Below, in pieces: positions 34,791-43,220 of a stretch of DNA of 64,000 nt (the stretch's first letter is position 1; every line of letters starts with the position of its first letter). The notes beneath the pieces are model-generated. The model saw only the letters and a program-made list of their open reading frames with translations, ran no database searches and was not told where the DNA came from. Origin of the DNA: Blastococcus sp. CT_GayMR16. Lineage in GTDB: Bacteria; Actinomycetota; Actinomycetes; Mycobacteriales; Geodermatophilaceae. The translations under genes were made by a program, and so were the position numbers. The DNA is taken from the NCBI RefSeq assembly GCF_004570875.1, contig NZ_SPQK01000004.1:62001-126000 (forward strand), given 5' to 3'.

Positions 34791-34834
34791 CCGCACCCGC
34801 GCGGGTTCGCGATGTACTACGACATCTGAGTCGT
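34791..34834 (+). repeat. Direct repeat 2: second copy of the glnA 3' end
   Basis: 42 of 44 bp match DR1 (differences at 34801 and 34804, which would change His-Glu to Arg-Gly). It lies 46 bp after the phosphatase stop and is not part of any gene here. Confidence 0.9.
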
Positions 34835-34839
34835 AGCGT

Positions 34840-34882
34840 CACTGCGGCCCCCGCCCCTCGGCCGAGGACAGGGGCCGCAGTG
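34840..34882. terminator. Terminator hairpin beyond the second glnA tail
   Basis: Perfect 12-bp arms 34840-34851 and 34871-34882, with a further CCTCGG/CCGAGG palindrome in the loop. By position this is probably the ancestral glnA terminator; it also serves the convergent band-7 gene. Confidence 0.75.
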
Positions 34883-34900
34883 CGTGCGCCGAAGGTCGGG

Positions 34901-35587
34901 TCAGCCGTCGCGGCGGACAACCGACGTCGGCTCGACGGTGGCCGAACCCATGGTCAGCACGACCGTTGCGCCGCCGGCCTCGACGGCCTGGAGCGTCCGC
35001 AGTTGCAGCAACGCCGGCTGCTCGGCCACCAGGCGCGCCGCGTTGGCCAGCGCCCTCGTGGCCGCGACCTCCGAGCGCGCCCGCTCGAGGGCGGCCAGGC
35101 CCTGGGCGCGTGCGGTCGCCACCTCGGCCGCCGCCCGGCGGAGTTCCGCGGGGACCATCACGTCGCGCAGCGAAAGGCTGTCGATCGCGACACCGACGGC
35201 CTCTGCAGCCGCCTGGACCCGCTGCCCCAGCTCGTCGGGGAGCGACCCTCGGGCGCCGAGCAGCTCGTCCAGCGTCCGAGCCGCCACTGCCTCGCGCAGC
35301 GCGATCTGCAGTGCGGCGTAGACGAAGGAGTCGGCGTCCTCGACCGCCTCGTGCCAGCGGCGCGCGTCCGCCGTCCTGACGGCGCCGGTAAGGCTGACCT
35401 TGACCGACAGTCCGTCGGCGGTCAGGACCTCCTGGCTCGGCACGACCAGCAGGCGGGACCGGATCTGGACCCGGACCCGACGGCGCCGCCAGCGCAGCCG
35501 ACGGTGACGGCCCGCTCCGAGAGTCTCCTCGAACCGGCCGTCCCGGTAGAGCAGGACCCGTTCCCACTCCTGGACGATGATCTGCAC
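34901..35587 (-). CDS. Band-7/SPFH domain protein without a membrane segment
   Basis: A 228-residue protein. It starts directly in the SPFH fold (EWERVLLYRDGRFEETLGAGRHR), has VPSQEVLTADGLSVKVSLTGAV and a helical end with AELRRAAAEVATARAQGLAALERA. The N-terminal membrane hairpin of slipins is missing, so it may be peripheral. GTG 35587 follows GGAGGG. Slipin relatives organise membrane microdomains; a true slipin is encoded at 62.9 kb. Confidence 0.82.
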   Translation of the reverse strand: MQIIVQEWERVLLYRDGRFEETLGAGRHRRLRWRRRRVRVQIRSRLLVVPSQEVLTADGLSVKVSLTGAVRTADARRWHEAVEDADSFVYAALQIALREAVAARTLDELLGARGSLPDELGQRVQAAAEAVGVAIDSLSLRDVMVPAELRRAAAEVATARAQGLAALERARSEVAATRALANAARLVAEQPALLQLRTLQAVEAGGATVVLTMGSATVEPTSVVRRDG

Positions 35588-35878
35588 GTTCCTGCCCTCC
35601 TCTCACCGTTCAGTGCGCGCGGACCGTCCGGCGCGCGGTCGGGTACCGGTGGGGAGCGCACGCAGCGCTGCAGACCGCCGGCACCGGGATGACCGCGCGC
35701 CGAACGGCATCGGGGATCGAACCCGCGCGTTCCTGAGACGCTTGCCCACCTGGCAATGCCCGTCACCGACACGCAGAACCTGCGGCGGCGATGCCGCCCG
35801 GCTGCTGATCACGGGCATCAGGACTGTAACCGGATCCACGGCCGCAGCGCCGTCGATTTCTGTCGGCCGCGCCGCAGA

Positions 35879-35908
35879 TGGACGTGCCCTTAACGCCGGA
35901 CACGTCCA
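35879..35908 (-). terminator. Hairpin after the GS III gene
   Basis: 8-bp arms 35879-35886 and 35901-35908 with a 14-nt loop, just after the GS III stop on the minus strand. The remaining space 35588-35878 holds a tRNA-like palindromic stretch (35702-35764) but no gene I can support. Confidence 0.5.
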
Positions 35909-35928
35909 CCTTCCGCAGGTGCGGCCGG

Positions 35929-38106
35929 TCAGAGGATGTAGAGCATCTCCTGGTAGGTCGGCAGCGGCCACAGGTCGTCGGCCACCACACCTTCGAGCAG
36001 ATCGGACGCAGCCCGGACCGCCGCCATCGCCGGCAGTAAGGCGTCCTGCGCGTGCCGGGCCTCGTCCATCGCTGCCGCGCCAGGGTGCTCGCCCAGCGCC
36101 GAGCGCAGTCGTGCGAGAGCCGACCGCAGCTCGGTCAGCGGGCCGGTGATCTCGTCCAGAGCTGACGGGTCGGCGTCCACGCCGGCCGCGCGGAGCGCTC
36201 CGATGTTCTGCGCGACCTCGGTCTGGTGGCGCACGGCCGCAGGCAGCACGGCCGTCGTCCCGACCTCCAGGGTCAGCCGCGCCTCCACGCCCACGGTCAG
36301 CGTGTAGTGCTCGAGCCCGATCTCGTAGCGGCTGTGCATCTCGCGCTCGCTGAACACCCCGTAGGTGCTGAAGAGCTCCGTCGCCAACTCCGAGACCAGC
36401 TCCGGAAGCGCATCCAACGTCGTCCGCAGGTTCGGCAGCCCGCGGGCCGCCGCCTCCACCTGCCAGTCGTCGGAGTAGCCGTCGCCGTTGAACACGACCG
36501 CGCCGTGGTCGGTGATGATCTCCTCGAGCAGCTTCTGCACCGCGACGTTGAACTCGGTGCCCGCGGCGACGGCGGTCTCCAGCCGGGTGGCGATGTGGTC
36601 CAGCGCCTCGGCCATGATCGTGTTGATCGTGACCATCGGGCCCGCCACGGTCTGCTGGGAGCCCGGGGCCCGGAACTCGAAGCGGTTACCGGTGAACGCG
36701 AACGGGCTGGTCCGGTTCCGGTCGCCGGGGTCGGTCGGCAGGACCGGCAGGGTGTCGACACCGATGATCAGCGTCCCCTTCTCCTTCGACGACGTCGCAC
36801 CGCCCTTCGCCACCTGGTCGAAGACGTCGGTCAGCTGATCCCCCAGGAAGATCGAGATGATCGCCGGGGGTGCCTCGTTGGCGCCGAGCCGGTGATCGTT
36901 GCTCGCCGAGGCGACCGAGGCCCGGAGCAGACCGCTGTACTTGTGCACCGCGCGAATCACCGCAGCGCAGAACACCAGGAACTGAGCATTCTCGTGCGGG
37001 GTGTCACCGGGCAGCAGGAGATTGCCCTCGGTGGTGTTACCCAGCGAGAAGTTGACGTGCTTGCCTGAGCCGTTGATGCCCTCGAACGGCTTCTCGTGGA
37101 ACAGGCACTCCATGCCGTGCTTCTGGGCCAGCCGCTTGAACGTCGTCATCAGTAGCTGCTGGTGGTCGGCGGCCACGTTTCCGCGCTCGAACATCGGGGC
37201 GATCTCGAACTGCCCGGGCGCGACCTCGTTGTGCCGGGTCTTGGCCGGGATGCCGAGCTTGAACAGCTCCCGCTCGGTGTCCATCATGAAGCCCAGCACG
37301 CGCTCCGGGATGGCCCCGAAATAGTGGTCGTCGAACTCCTGGCCCTTGGGCGGCTTTGCGCCGAACAGGGTCCGGCCGGCGTTGAGCAGGTCAGGCCGGG
37401 CGAGGAAGAAGTGCCGGTCCACCAGGAAGTACTCCTGCTCGGGCCCGCAGTAGGACACCACAGCATCCGGCTTGGCGTGCCCGAACAGCCGCAGCACCCG
37501 CTCGGCGTGCTTGGCCATCGACTGCTGGGAGCGCAGCAGCGGGGTCTTGTGGTCGAGGGCATCCCCGTTCATCGAGACGAAGACCGTCGGGATGCAGAGG
37601 GTGTTGCCGTTCGGGCTCTCCAGCACGTAGGCCGGGCTGGTCACGTCCCAGCCGGTGTACCCGCGCGCCTCGAAGGTGTTGCGCAGCCCGCCGCTCGGGA
37701 AGCTCGAGGCGTCCGGTTCGCCCTGGGTCAGCGTCTTGCCGGCGAACTCGGCCAACGCCGATCCGTCTCCGGCCGGCTCCAGGAAGCTGTCGTGCTTCTC
37801 CGCGGTGAGTCCGGTGAGGGGGTAGAAGACGTGCGCGTAGTGCGTCGCACCCTTCTCCATCGCCCAGTCCTTCATCGCGGCGGCAACGGCGTCGGCGATC
37901 AGGGGGTCCAGCCGTGCGGCATGGTCGATGGTGGCCAGGACCGACTTGTAGACCGACTTGGGCAGCCGCTTCTGCATCTCGACCTTGCTGAAGACATTGG
38001 CGCCGAAGATCTCACCGGGCGTCTCACCCGCGGTGAAGCTGACGGCCGGGGGAACGTAGGCCTCGACGTCCTTGATGGCCTGCAGACGGACGATGTTCCC
38101 GCTCAC
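35929..38106 (-). CDS. glnN: Glutamine synthetase type III
   Basis: A 725-residue GS III, the large hexamer-pair type. It has the family-specific opening ([19 protein letters not shown]), [13 protein letters not shown], the Glu-rich metal motif [39 protein letters not shown], and [20 protein letters not shown], plus a long C-terminal helical domain. GS III is not adenylylated by GlnE. GTG 38106 has GAGGAGC upstream, and a candidate -10 TAGGTT lies about 60 nt upstream (38166-38171). The family is scattered among actinobacteria, and its position in the accessory block suggests gain by transfer, which is inference. Confidence 0.95.
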   Translation of the reverse strand: MSGNIVRLQAIKDVEAYVPPAVSFTAGETPGEIFGANVFSKVEMQKRLPKSVYKSVLATIDHAARLDPLIADAVAAAMKDWAMEKGATHYAHVFYPLTGLTAEKHDSFLEPAGDGSALAEFAGKTLTQGEPDASSFPSGGLRNTFEARGYTGWDVTSPAYVLESPNGNTLCIPTVFVSMNGDALDHKTPLLRSQQSMAKHAERVLRLFGHAKPDAVVSYCGPEQEYFLVDRHFFLARPDLLNAGRTLFGAKPPKGQEFDDHYFGAIPERVLGFMMDTERELFKLGIPAKTRHNEVAPGQFEIAPMFERGNVAADHQQLLMTTFKRLAQKHGMECLFHEKPFEGINGSGKHVNFSLGNTTEGNLLLPGDTPHENAQFLVFCAAVIRAVHKYSGLLRASVASASNDHRLGANEAPPAIISIFLGDQLTDVFDQVAKGGATSSKEKGTLIIGVDTLPVLPTDPGDRNRTSPFAFTGNRFEFRAPGSQQTVAGPMVTINTIMAEALDHIATRLETAVAAGTEFNVAVQKLLEEIITDHGAVVFNGDGYSDDWQVEAAARGLPNLRTTLDALPELVSELATELFSTYGVFSEREMHSRYEIGLEHYTLTVGVEARLTLEVGTTAVLPAAVRHQTEVAQNIGALRAAGVDADPSALDEITGPLTELRSALARLRSALGEHPGAAAMDEARHAQDALLPAMAAVRAASDLLEGVVADDLWPLPTYQEMLYIL

Positions 38107-38165
38107 GGCGGCTCCTCGCGACGGTGGCGCGTTCCGCGGGCATCCCCACGGAACCAGATGCGCCG

Positions 38166-38171
38166 AACCTA
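38166..38171 (-). promoter_or_regulatory. Candidate -10 of the GS III gene
   Basis: TAGGTT on the minus strand about 60 nt before GTG 38106. The rest of 38107-38446 shows no gene; two GACAC-like pentamers occur here, but not at GlnR spacing that I can defend. Confidence 0.35.
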
Positions 38172-38446
38172 GGAAGCAGCCGCACCGGTCGTGTGTCGCG
38201 CCGGTGAACACTGACTGCGCCGACGGCGTGTCACACGGCAGGAGCGATTCCGGGGGCCGAGGGCGGACCGCCACTCCTCGTCACGGCCCGCGCATCTCCG
38301 CTCTGCTCCTGGTGATCACAGGCGGCCCGTCCGCCGGCCCCGTGTTCGGCGGCCCTCCTCCTGCTGGGCACCGGATGCCCGACCGCGGTTCATGTACCCC
38401 ACAGAGGCTGAGGCGGTCCAGATCGTCCCGACTCCAGGAGGACACC

Positions 38447-38953
38447 ATGACCGCCCCCACCAAGAACAACGCCTCGACCCCGAAGCCGACGGACGACAAC
38501 GAGCGATCCACTGCCGCAACCGGCAGTGCGCCGACGCGTGCTCAGGCGTCGCTCGTCGAGCTCGCCCGCTCCCAGGAAGAGCTCACCCAGGAGATCCGCC
38601 GACTCGTGGCCCGACGGGCGATCGACGAGGGGACGGACGACGGCGACGACCGCGAGCGCGCCGGCCGCACGCTCACCGTCGCCCGGGCGGAGCTGGTCCA
38701 GCAGCTGCGGGAACAAGAGCAGGAGGAGGCCCGCCGGGAGCTGGTCCAGGCGACGCGGAGCAGTGAGGACGCGGCCGCGGGCGTCGTCCGCAGCGTCACC
38801 ACGATCGTCCGCACGATCGTGCCGACCGCACTGGTGCGACCGGAGGACCTGATCGAGGCTGCCTACACCCTGGCCGACCAGGCACTCCGGGTCAGCCGTC
38901 GGGTCGCGCTGACCGTCAGCTCCAGCGTCCGAAGCCTGACCGCGGCGGTGTGA
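38447..38953 (+). CDS. Hypothetical helical protein (168 aa)
   Basis: No family recognised. The N-terminal 40 residues are Thr/Ser/Asn/Pro-rich and probably disordered. They are followed by long predicted helices with heptad-like Leu/Ala spacing (SLVELARSQEELTQEIRRLV; LVQQLREQEQEEARRELVQ) and a less polar C-terminal helix pair. The overall look is phasin-like, but that is a guess. ATG 38447 has AGGAGGAC at ideal spacing. A GC-rich hairpin around 38971-38985 lies between it and the convergent CHAD gene. Confidence 0.72.
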   Translation: MTAPTKNNASTPKPTDDNERSTAATGSAPTRAQASLVELARSQEELTQEIRRLVARRAIDEGTDDGDDRERAGRTLTVARAELVQQLREQEQEEARRELVQATRSSEDAAAGVVRSVTTIVRTIVPTALVRPEDLIEAAYTLADQALRVSRRVALTVSSSVRSLTAAV

Positions 38954-39005
38954 TCGGCGGTCGGCGGGCCGGGACGCGCCGTCCCGCCGGCCGGCCCCAC
39001 GTCCG

Positions 39006-40592
39006 TCAGTGCAGCCAGCGATGAACGGACGTGCGGCCGGCCGCCTTCCACGCTGCGTCGAAGTGCTGCTGCGACTTCGCCGACCGGATCTCCTCCAGGG
39101 CGTGCAGCCGGCCGTACAGGAAGGCCGCGCCGGTGCTCGACGTGTGCGCGGCCAGGTCGGCCAGCCGCTCGCGGGTGAGAACCGAGTCCTGGTGCTCCCC
39201 CAATGCCTCCTGCACGTCCTCCATCGCCTTCGCGAAGACGATGGCGTCCTCGCCGAACACCCGACTGACCGACTCACCGGCGTAGCGGGAGCGCTTGGCG
39301 GACTTCCGGGCGTCGTGCAGAAGTTCCTCGCGTTCGGGACCCGCCGGCTTGCTGTCGGCGTCCTCGATGATGCGACGCACCCCCTCGTAGCTACGGGCGA
39401 CCTGTCGGGGAAGGACCCTGCCGGCAGCAGCGGCGGCCTTGCCCGTCACGGGTGGGGACGTGACGAGGCGGTCGAGGGTCATGAGCAGATCGTGGTAGCG
39501 CTGACCGTCGAGCTCGGCGATCACCCGGTCGTGGGCCGACGCGTACGCCTGGTCCAGCTCCGCGTGCGCGATCTCCGCCACCGCGCCCAGCTCGGCGGCA
39601 TCGCCCTGCTCCTCGACGGCCGCGCGGACCCGGTCCCGCATCACCTCGGCGTCACGTGCGGCGCCGAGCTCGCCGGCCAACCACTTGAGCTCGTCGCGCA
39701 GCGGGCGCACCACGTCAGCAGCGAAGAGCGGCTTGAACGTCGTGAGCGCGCTGCGCAGCCGACGGGTGGCCACGCGCATCTTGTGGATGCTGTCGGGGGC
39801 GTCCAAGCGCACCGGCAGGTCCTGGGCCACGATCTGCTGCACCTGCTCGCGAATGTGCGCGAGGACGACCTCTCCGCCGGGTGAGGAGACCTTCAGCTTC
39901 TTCGCCTTGCCCGACCCGTCGCGCACCTTCGATTGGAGGTCCAGCACGTGCGCCAGCTTCGAGGCGGTCGGCGCCACCTGCAGTCCCCGCTCGCGGAGCC
40001 TGATGTCGACAGCAGCGAGGAGGTCGGAGGTGGCGTCGTCGAGCTCGACCTCGATCTCCCGCCAGGACGTCGGGGCACCCGCGGCATCGCCCGGACCGTC
40101 GGTCGGCAGGAGCCTGCGGGCCGTCACGCGGTCGTCTGCCACCTCCGCCACCGCGTGCCCGGTCACGTCCACCAGGCGTCGCACCGTCCGGTCGGTGAGG
40201 ATCTCGGCCACCGGCCGGAGCTCGGCCCCTAGGCTGTGCGCCCACACCATCTGCCGCAGTGCTGCCGGCACCGTTCGCGCGCCTCGCCCCAACGGCAGGC
40301 GCACCTCGGAGCGGGCGTCGGCGCCCGCGGGGACCTTCAGATGCCAGCCGGCGTCGTCGCCCCCGGTCCGCCTCCGCAGCGTCAGCCCAGCCGCCGCCAG
40401 GCGGAGATCGGCCGTGTCGAAGTACGTCGCAACCAGCTGCTGCTCCACCCTGTCGCCCTCCGCGACCGGGGTGACCGCTGCTGCGGAGAGGGCGTCCGCC
40501 CCGGCGACCAGTTCCATCAGCGGCGGCAGCTCGAAGCCGTCGTCGGCGACGTACTTCTTCTCGACTTCCCGGTGAACACGGAGCATGGACAT
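39006..40592 (-). CDS. CYTH-CHAD domain protein (polyphosphate-associated)
   Basis: A 528-residue fusion. The CYTH (triphosphate tunnel) domain (1-205) opens with the ExExK-type REVEKKY and carries RRRTGGDDAGWHLKVPAG. The CHAD domain (about 235-520) has paired helices with the conserved basic residues (HKMRVATRRLRSALTTF, HDARKSAKRSRYAGE). CYTH domains bind or hydrolyse triphosphates; CHAD domains bind polyphosphate granules. Two ATGs compete: 40592 and 40586. TAGAAC is six bases before the second, so the shorter form is possible. Confidence 0.9.
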   Translation of the reverse strand: MSMLRVHREVEKKYVADDGFELPPLMELVAGADALSAAAVTPVAEGDRVEQQLVATYFDTADLRLAAAGLTLRRRTGGDDAGWHLKVPAGADARSEVRLPLGRGARTVPAALRQMVWAHSLGAELRPVAEILTDRTVRRLVDVTGHAVAEVADDRVTARRLLPTDGPGDAAGAPTSWREIEVELDDATSDLLAAVDIRLRERGLQVAPTASKLAHVLDLQSKVRDGSGKAKKLKVSSPGGEVVLAHIREQVQQIVAQDLPVRLDAPDSIHKMRVATRRLRSALTTFKPLFAADVVRPLRDELKWLAGELGAARDAEVMRDRVRAAVEEQGDAAELGAVAEIAHAELDQAYASAHDRVIAELDGQRYHDLLMTLDRLVTSPPVTGKAAAAAGRVLPRQVARSYEGVRRIIEDADSKPAGPEREELLHDARKSAKRSRYAGESVSRVFGEDAIVFAKAMEDVQEALGEHQDSVLTRERLADLAAHTSSTGAAFLYGRLHALEEIRSAKSQQHFDAAWKAAGRTSVHRWLH

Positions 40593-40650
40593 GTTCTACG
40601 CCGGAGGAGCGTCACCCGCCTCCGCCTACGGCCCCTGACCCGAAATCTGC

Positions 40651-41052
40651 TCAGGCGGCGACGAGGGACTCGAGCATCGCCCGCTGCACAGGTGAGAGGG
40701 GCACGGACACCAGCCGTGCCTCGTCCGTCTGGGCCACGACCGTTTCCCCGGTGCCCGCGAGCAGGTCCCGCTGGTACAGCGCGACGGCGAAGGCGACGGA
40801 GCTGCGGCCCACCCGGGTCACCTCGACGTCCACGTCGAGTTCGCCGGTGAACAGCTCGCGCCGGAAGTCGAACTCCGTGTGCACGACCGCGACGTCAGCG
40901 GTCGACAGCAGGCCGTCGCCGAGCTCGTCGAGCAGCCGCGCCCACGCGTCCGAAGCGACCTCGAGGGCCAGGTAGTACGGCACGTGCCGGGAGGTGACCG
41001 CGGAGCCGTCCCGGTTCGGGCGGTGGGTCACCGGCATTCGATAGCGCGGCAC
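40651..41052 (-). CDS. Acyl-CoA thioesterase-like hotdog-fold protein
   Basis: A 133-residue 4HBT-type protein with YYLALEVASDAWARLLDELG, VHTEFDFRRELFTGELDVDVEV and SSVAFAVALYQRD. The usual catalytic Asp of the YbgC type is not obvious, so activity is unsure. GTG 41052 is set by TAGCTT six bases upstream on the minus strand. Confidence 0.8.
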   Translation of the reverse strand: MPRYRMPVTHRPNRDGSAVTSRHVPYYLALEVASDAWARLLDELGDGLLSTADVAVVHTEFDFRRELFTGELDVDVEVTRVGRSSVAFAVALYQRDLLAGTGETVVAQTDEARLVSVPLSPVQRAMLESLVAA

Positions 41053-41058
41053 AGGCCG

Positions 41059-41064
41059 AAGCTA
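41059..41064 (-). promoter_or_regulatory. -10 element of the thioesterase gene
   Basis: TAGCTT on the minus strand, 6 nt before GTG 41052. Confidence 0.6.
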
Positions 41065-41096
41065 CAGGAGCGCCGGATCCGCCCCGCGGGCGTCGC

Positions 41097-41681
41097 TCAT
41101 CCGCGCTCGAAGGTGATCTGCCAGCGCAGCCAGGTGGCACCACAGTCGAATCCCTGCACCGTGGACTCGGCGTAGGTGCCAGCGAGCCGCCCGTCCGCGG
41201 CGACGATCTCGAGCCGCCACAGCGCGCTGGCCGTGGGCGCGCCGCCGCAGGTGGGCGCACTCTTCGCCGGCACGGGGCCGGCGGCGCGGTACCGGCCGTC
41301 CTGGAACTCCAGCGGCGGCTGCCCGTAGCCGCGCTCGAACGGGGTCACGACGCAGGGCCGCTCGGAGCACTCGATCGCGAGCACGACCTGCCGGCCCGCG
41401 GGACAGTCCACGTCGTCGAGCCCGGCGCAGTCGGTCAGCGATCCTTCGCCCGACCACTCCCCCGCGAGTTCGGACGACGGCACCGGGCCTCCCGTCGGCA
41501 CGGTGACGCCCGGCTGCGCGTCGACACTTTCCCGGTCGACGACGAGGTAGACGGCGACCGCGAGGACGATCAGGGCGGCGAGCGCCACCGGCACCCCGAC
41601 CGTCGCCCACCGGGCCGGGCGACGAGGAGGCGCTCCGGACCCCGGCGAGGTCCCGGGCCGTCGGCGGGATGGGTCGCTCAC
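41097..41681 (-). CDS. Membrane-anchored extracytoplasmic hypothetical protein
   Basis: A 194-residue protein. It has a Pro/Arg-rich cytoplasmic start, one transmembrane helix (about 27-47, VGVPVALAALIVLAVAVYLVV), then an external domain with six Cys (including GLDDVDCPAG, CSERPC, APTCGG and GFDCGA), which suggests disulfides, and beta-rich Trp/Tyr segments. No family recognised. GTG 41681 follows GGAGGTGAACCG. No lipobox. Confidence 0.72.
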   Translation of the reverse strand: MSDPSRRRPGTSPGSGAPPRRPARWATVGVPVALAALIVLAVAVYLVVDRESVDAQPGVTVPTGGPVPSSELAGEWSGEGSLTDCAGLDDVDCPAGRQVVLAIECSERPCVVTPFERGYGQPPLEFQDGRYRAAGPVPAKSAPTCGGAPTASALWRLEIVAADGRLAGTYAESTVQGFDCGATWLRWQITFERG

Positions 41682-42027
41682 CGGTTCACCTCCGCGCTCC
41701 TGCTCGGCCAAAACGTACCCACTCCCGGCGGTGCGCCTGTCGGCGCGGGGAATGTCACCGTCCGTTCTGTGCGTTGACACGCGATGGCAACCCATCTCCT
41801 CCCATACTGGAGGGGAGCCCGAGAGGGCGGATGGGCCCGATGAGCCGCACGACGCCGATGACGAGCGTCGCGGCAGGAGTCCCTCCTCGGCAGCGCTGCC
41901 GACATCGCGACGAAGCGATTCCCACGAACCTGCGCAGACACAGCTGTCTCGCTCCACCAGCGGCGACCCCGGTCGCCCGAACTCACGAGACGGATGCTCC
42001 ACAGTGACCACAGGACGACCGACACCG

Positions 42028-42441
42028 ATGAACGACGACCACGGCGACCGCTTCCCCGGCGCCCTCCCGACCGAGGCCACCTCGGCGCCCTCCCGCCCCG
42101 CCGGCGCGGAGGAGCGGCTGGTGCGCATGCACGCCGCGTACGCGCAGAAGATCAACTCCGCCGTCCAGGCCGACCGCGAGGACCTTGCACACGAGCTGGC
42201 GACGACGACCTTCGCCGAGGACCCGGCCGTCGACCTCTCCGACCACGACCTGACCCGCGAGCGGCGGACCGCCGGACGACGCAGCCCCGACAGCACCCGT
42301 GGCGGCAGGCCGCCCGGCCAGGCGCCCACGGGGCTGACCCGCATGGGGCGGTTCACCCGCCGGTCGCTGGACCGGTTCGACCGCTACACGCTCGAGGTCT
42401 TCAACCCCGGGTCGCCCTACCGCTCGCCCACCGACACATAG
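42028..42441 (+). CDS. Hypothetical protein (137 aa)
   Basis: No family recognised. It has an acidic, Pro/Ala-rich N terminus, a helical centre (ERLVRMHAAYAQKINSAVQ and DLAHELATTTFAED) and a basic C terminus ending LDRFDRYTLEVFNPGSPYR. It is predicted cytoplasmic. ATG 42028 is chosen for its AGGACG upstream; GTG 42004 is an alternative. The 346-bp space before it (41682-42027) holds a weak ECF-type promoter match (GGAAT 41749-41753, GTT 41773-41775) and no convincing gene. Confidence 0.62.
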   Translation: MNDDHGDRFPGALPTEATSAPSRPAGAEERLVRMHAAYAQKINSAVQADREDLAHELATTTFAEDPAVDLSDHDLTRERRTAGRRSPDSTRGGRPPGQAPTGLTRMGRFTRRSLDRFDRYTLEVFNPGSPYRSPTDT

Positions 42442-42459
42442 GACGAACGGGCGACCGGG

Positions 42460-43188
42460 TCAGGCGTACCGCGCGACGAAGTTCGCCAGCATCCGCCCCG
42501 GCTCGGTCACCACCGCCGGCTCGAGCCGGGCGAGGACCTCGTCCAGCTCGGCCGGCGGGAAGTACCCCGCGTGCTGGTAGATCCGGACCCGGGTGAGCAG
42601 CCCGGGCAGGTCCAGCTCCGGGTGGAACTGGGTCGCGTACAGGTTGTCCTTGACCCGGAACATCTGCACCGGGCACGCCTCCGACGAGGCCAGCAGGACG
42701 CCGTTCGGCGGCAGCACGCTGCACGCCTCCTTGTGTCCCACGAAGGCCTCGAACTCCTCGGCCATCCCGGCCAGGACCGGATCGGCCGCCCCCTCCTCGG
42801 TCAGCCGCACCCGGACGGCGGAGATCGGCTCGGCGTAGGTGCCGTCGATCACCCCGCCCTGGTGCACGCCGAGCGTCCCGACGCCGTAGCAGGCCCCGAA
42901 GAAGGGGAAGTCACGCGCGACGACCTCGTCCAGCAGCCGACCCAGCTCTCGCTCGACCCGGTGCTGGACCGCCGACTTCTCCAGCGGGGCGTCGCTGGAG
43001 TTGAACGGTCCCCCGCCGGCGAAGATCCCGGCGTAGTCGTCCAGCTCGAACGCCGGCAGCGGGGCGGCCTCCATGCGGACGCGCTGCAGCTCGGCGGGCG
43101 CCAGACCGGTCACCCGGAGGAACGCCTCGTACTCGTCGTCGGCGGCCACGTCCTCGGCGCGGGAGGACAACAGGAGGAAGGGCCGCAC
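42460..43188 (-). CDS. Class I glutamine amidotransferase-like protein (GuaA/GATase1 type)
   Basis: A 242-residue stand-alone GATase1 domain. Triad: C100 in FFGACYGVGTLG, and H189 and E191 in YATQFHPEL. An oxyanion-type GGGPFNSSD precedes. Stand-alone members hydrolyse glutamine or gamma-glutamyl compounds; the acceptor is unknown. GTG 43188 lies 6 nt after TAGGAT. A second amidotransferase of similar size precedes glnE at 59.1 kb. Confidence 0.88.
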   Translation of the reverse strand: MRPFLLLSSRAEDVAADDEYEAFLRVTGLAPAELQRVRMEAAPLPAFELDDYAGIFAGGGPFNSSDAPLEKSAVQHRVERELGRLLDEVVARDFPFFGACYGVGTLGVHQGGVIDGTYAEPISAVRVRLTEEGAADPVLAGMAEEFEAFVGHKEACSVLPPNGVLLASSEACPVQMFRVKDNLYATQFHPELDLPGLLTRVRIYQHAGYFPPAELDEVLARLEPAVVTEPGRMLANFVARYA

Positions 43189-43194
43189 GCGCGG

Positions 43195-43200
43195 ATCCTA
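43195..43200 (-). promoter_or_regulatory. -10 element of the 42.5-kb amidotransferase gene
   Basis: TAGGAT on the minus strand, 6 nt before GTG 43188. Confidence 0.6.
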
Positions 43201-43220
43201 GGTCGGGCGCCCGAGGCGGA

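Larger units (their letters stand above)
32460..34834. mobile_element. Putative inserted segment flanked by the glnA 3'-end repeat
   Basis: The segment runs from the base after DR1 to the end of DR2 (2375 bp). It carries a hairpin, a decayed HATPase remnant and a frameshifted PAS-GAF-SpoIIE gene. After DR2 comes a strong hairpin that looks like the original glnA terminator. No integrase is visible. Insertion at the gene's 3' end, or recombination after a glnA duplication, would both give this pattern. Confidence 0.6.

Noticed and set aside
41749-41775. ECF sigma-type promoter match GGAAT-n19-GTT
   Set aside because: Short motifs of this kind occur by chance, the spacing is one base off the usual 18, and the nearest downstream gene start is about 250 nt away.
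41831-42007. Possible 58-codon ORF starting MGPMSRTTPM upstream of the gene at 42028
   Set aside because: Composition is Pro/Arg/Thr/His-rich with no hydrophobic or helical pattern, and it has no relation to a known family. A purine-rich stretch upstream is not enough.
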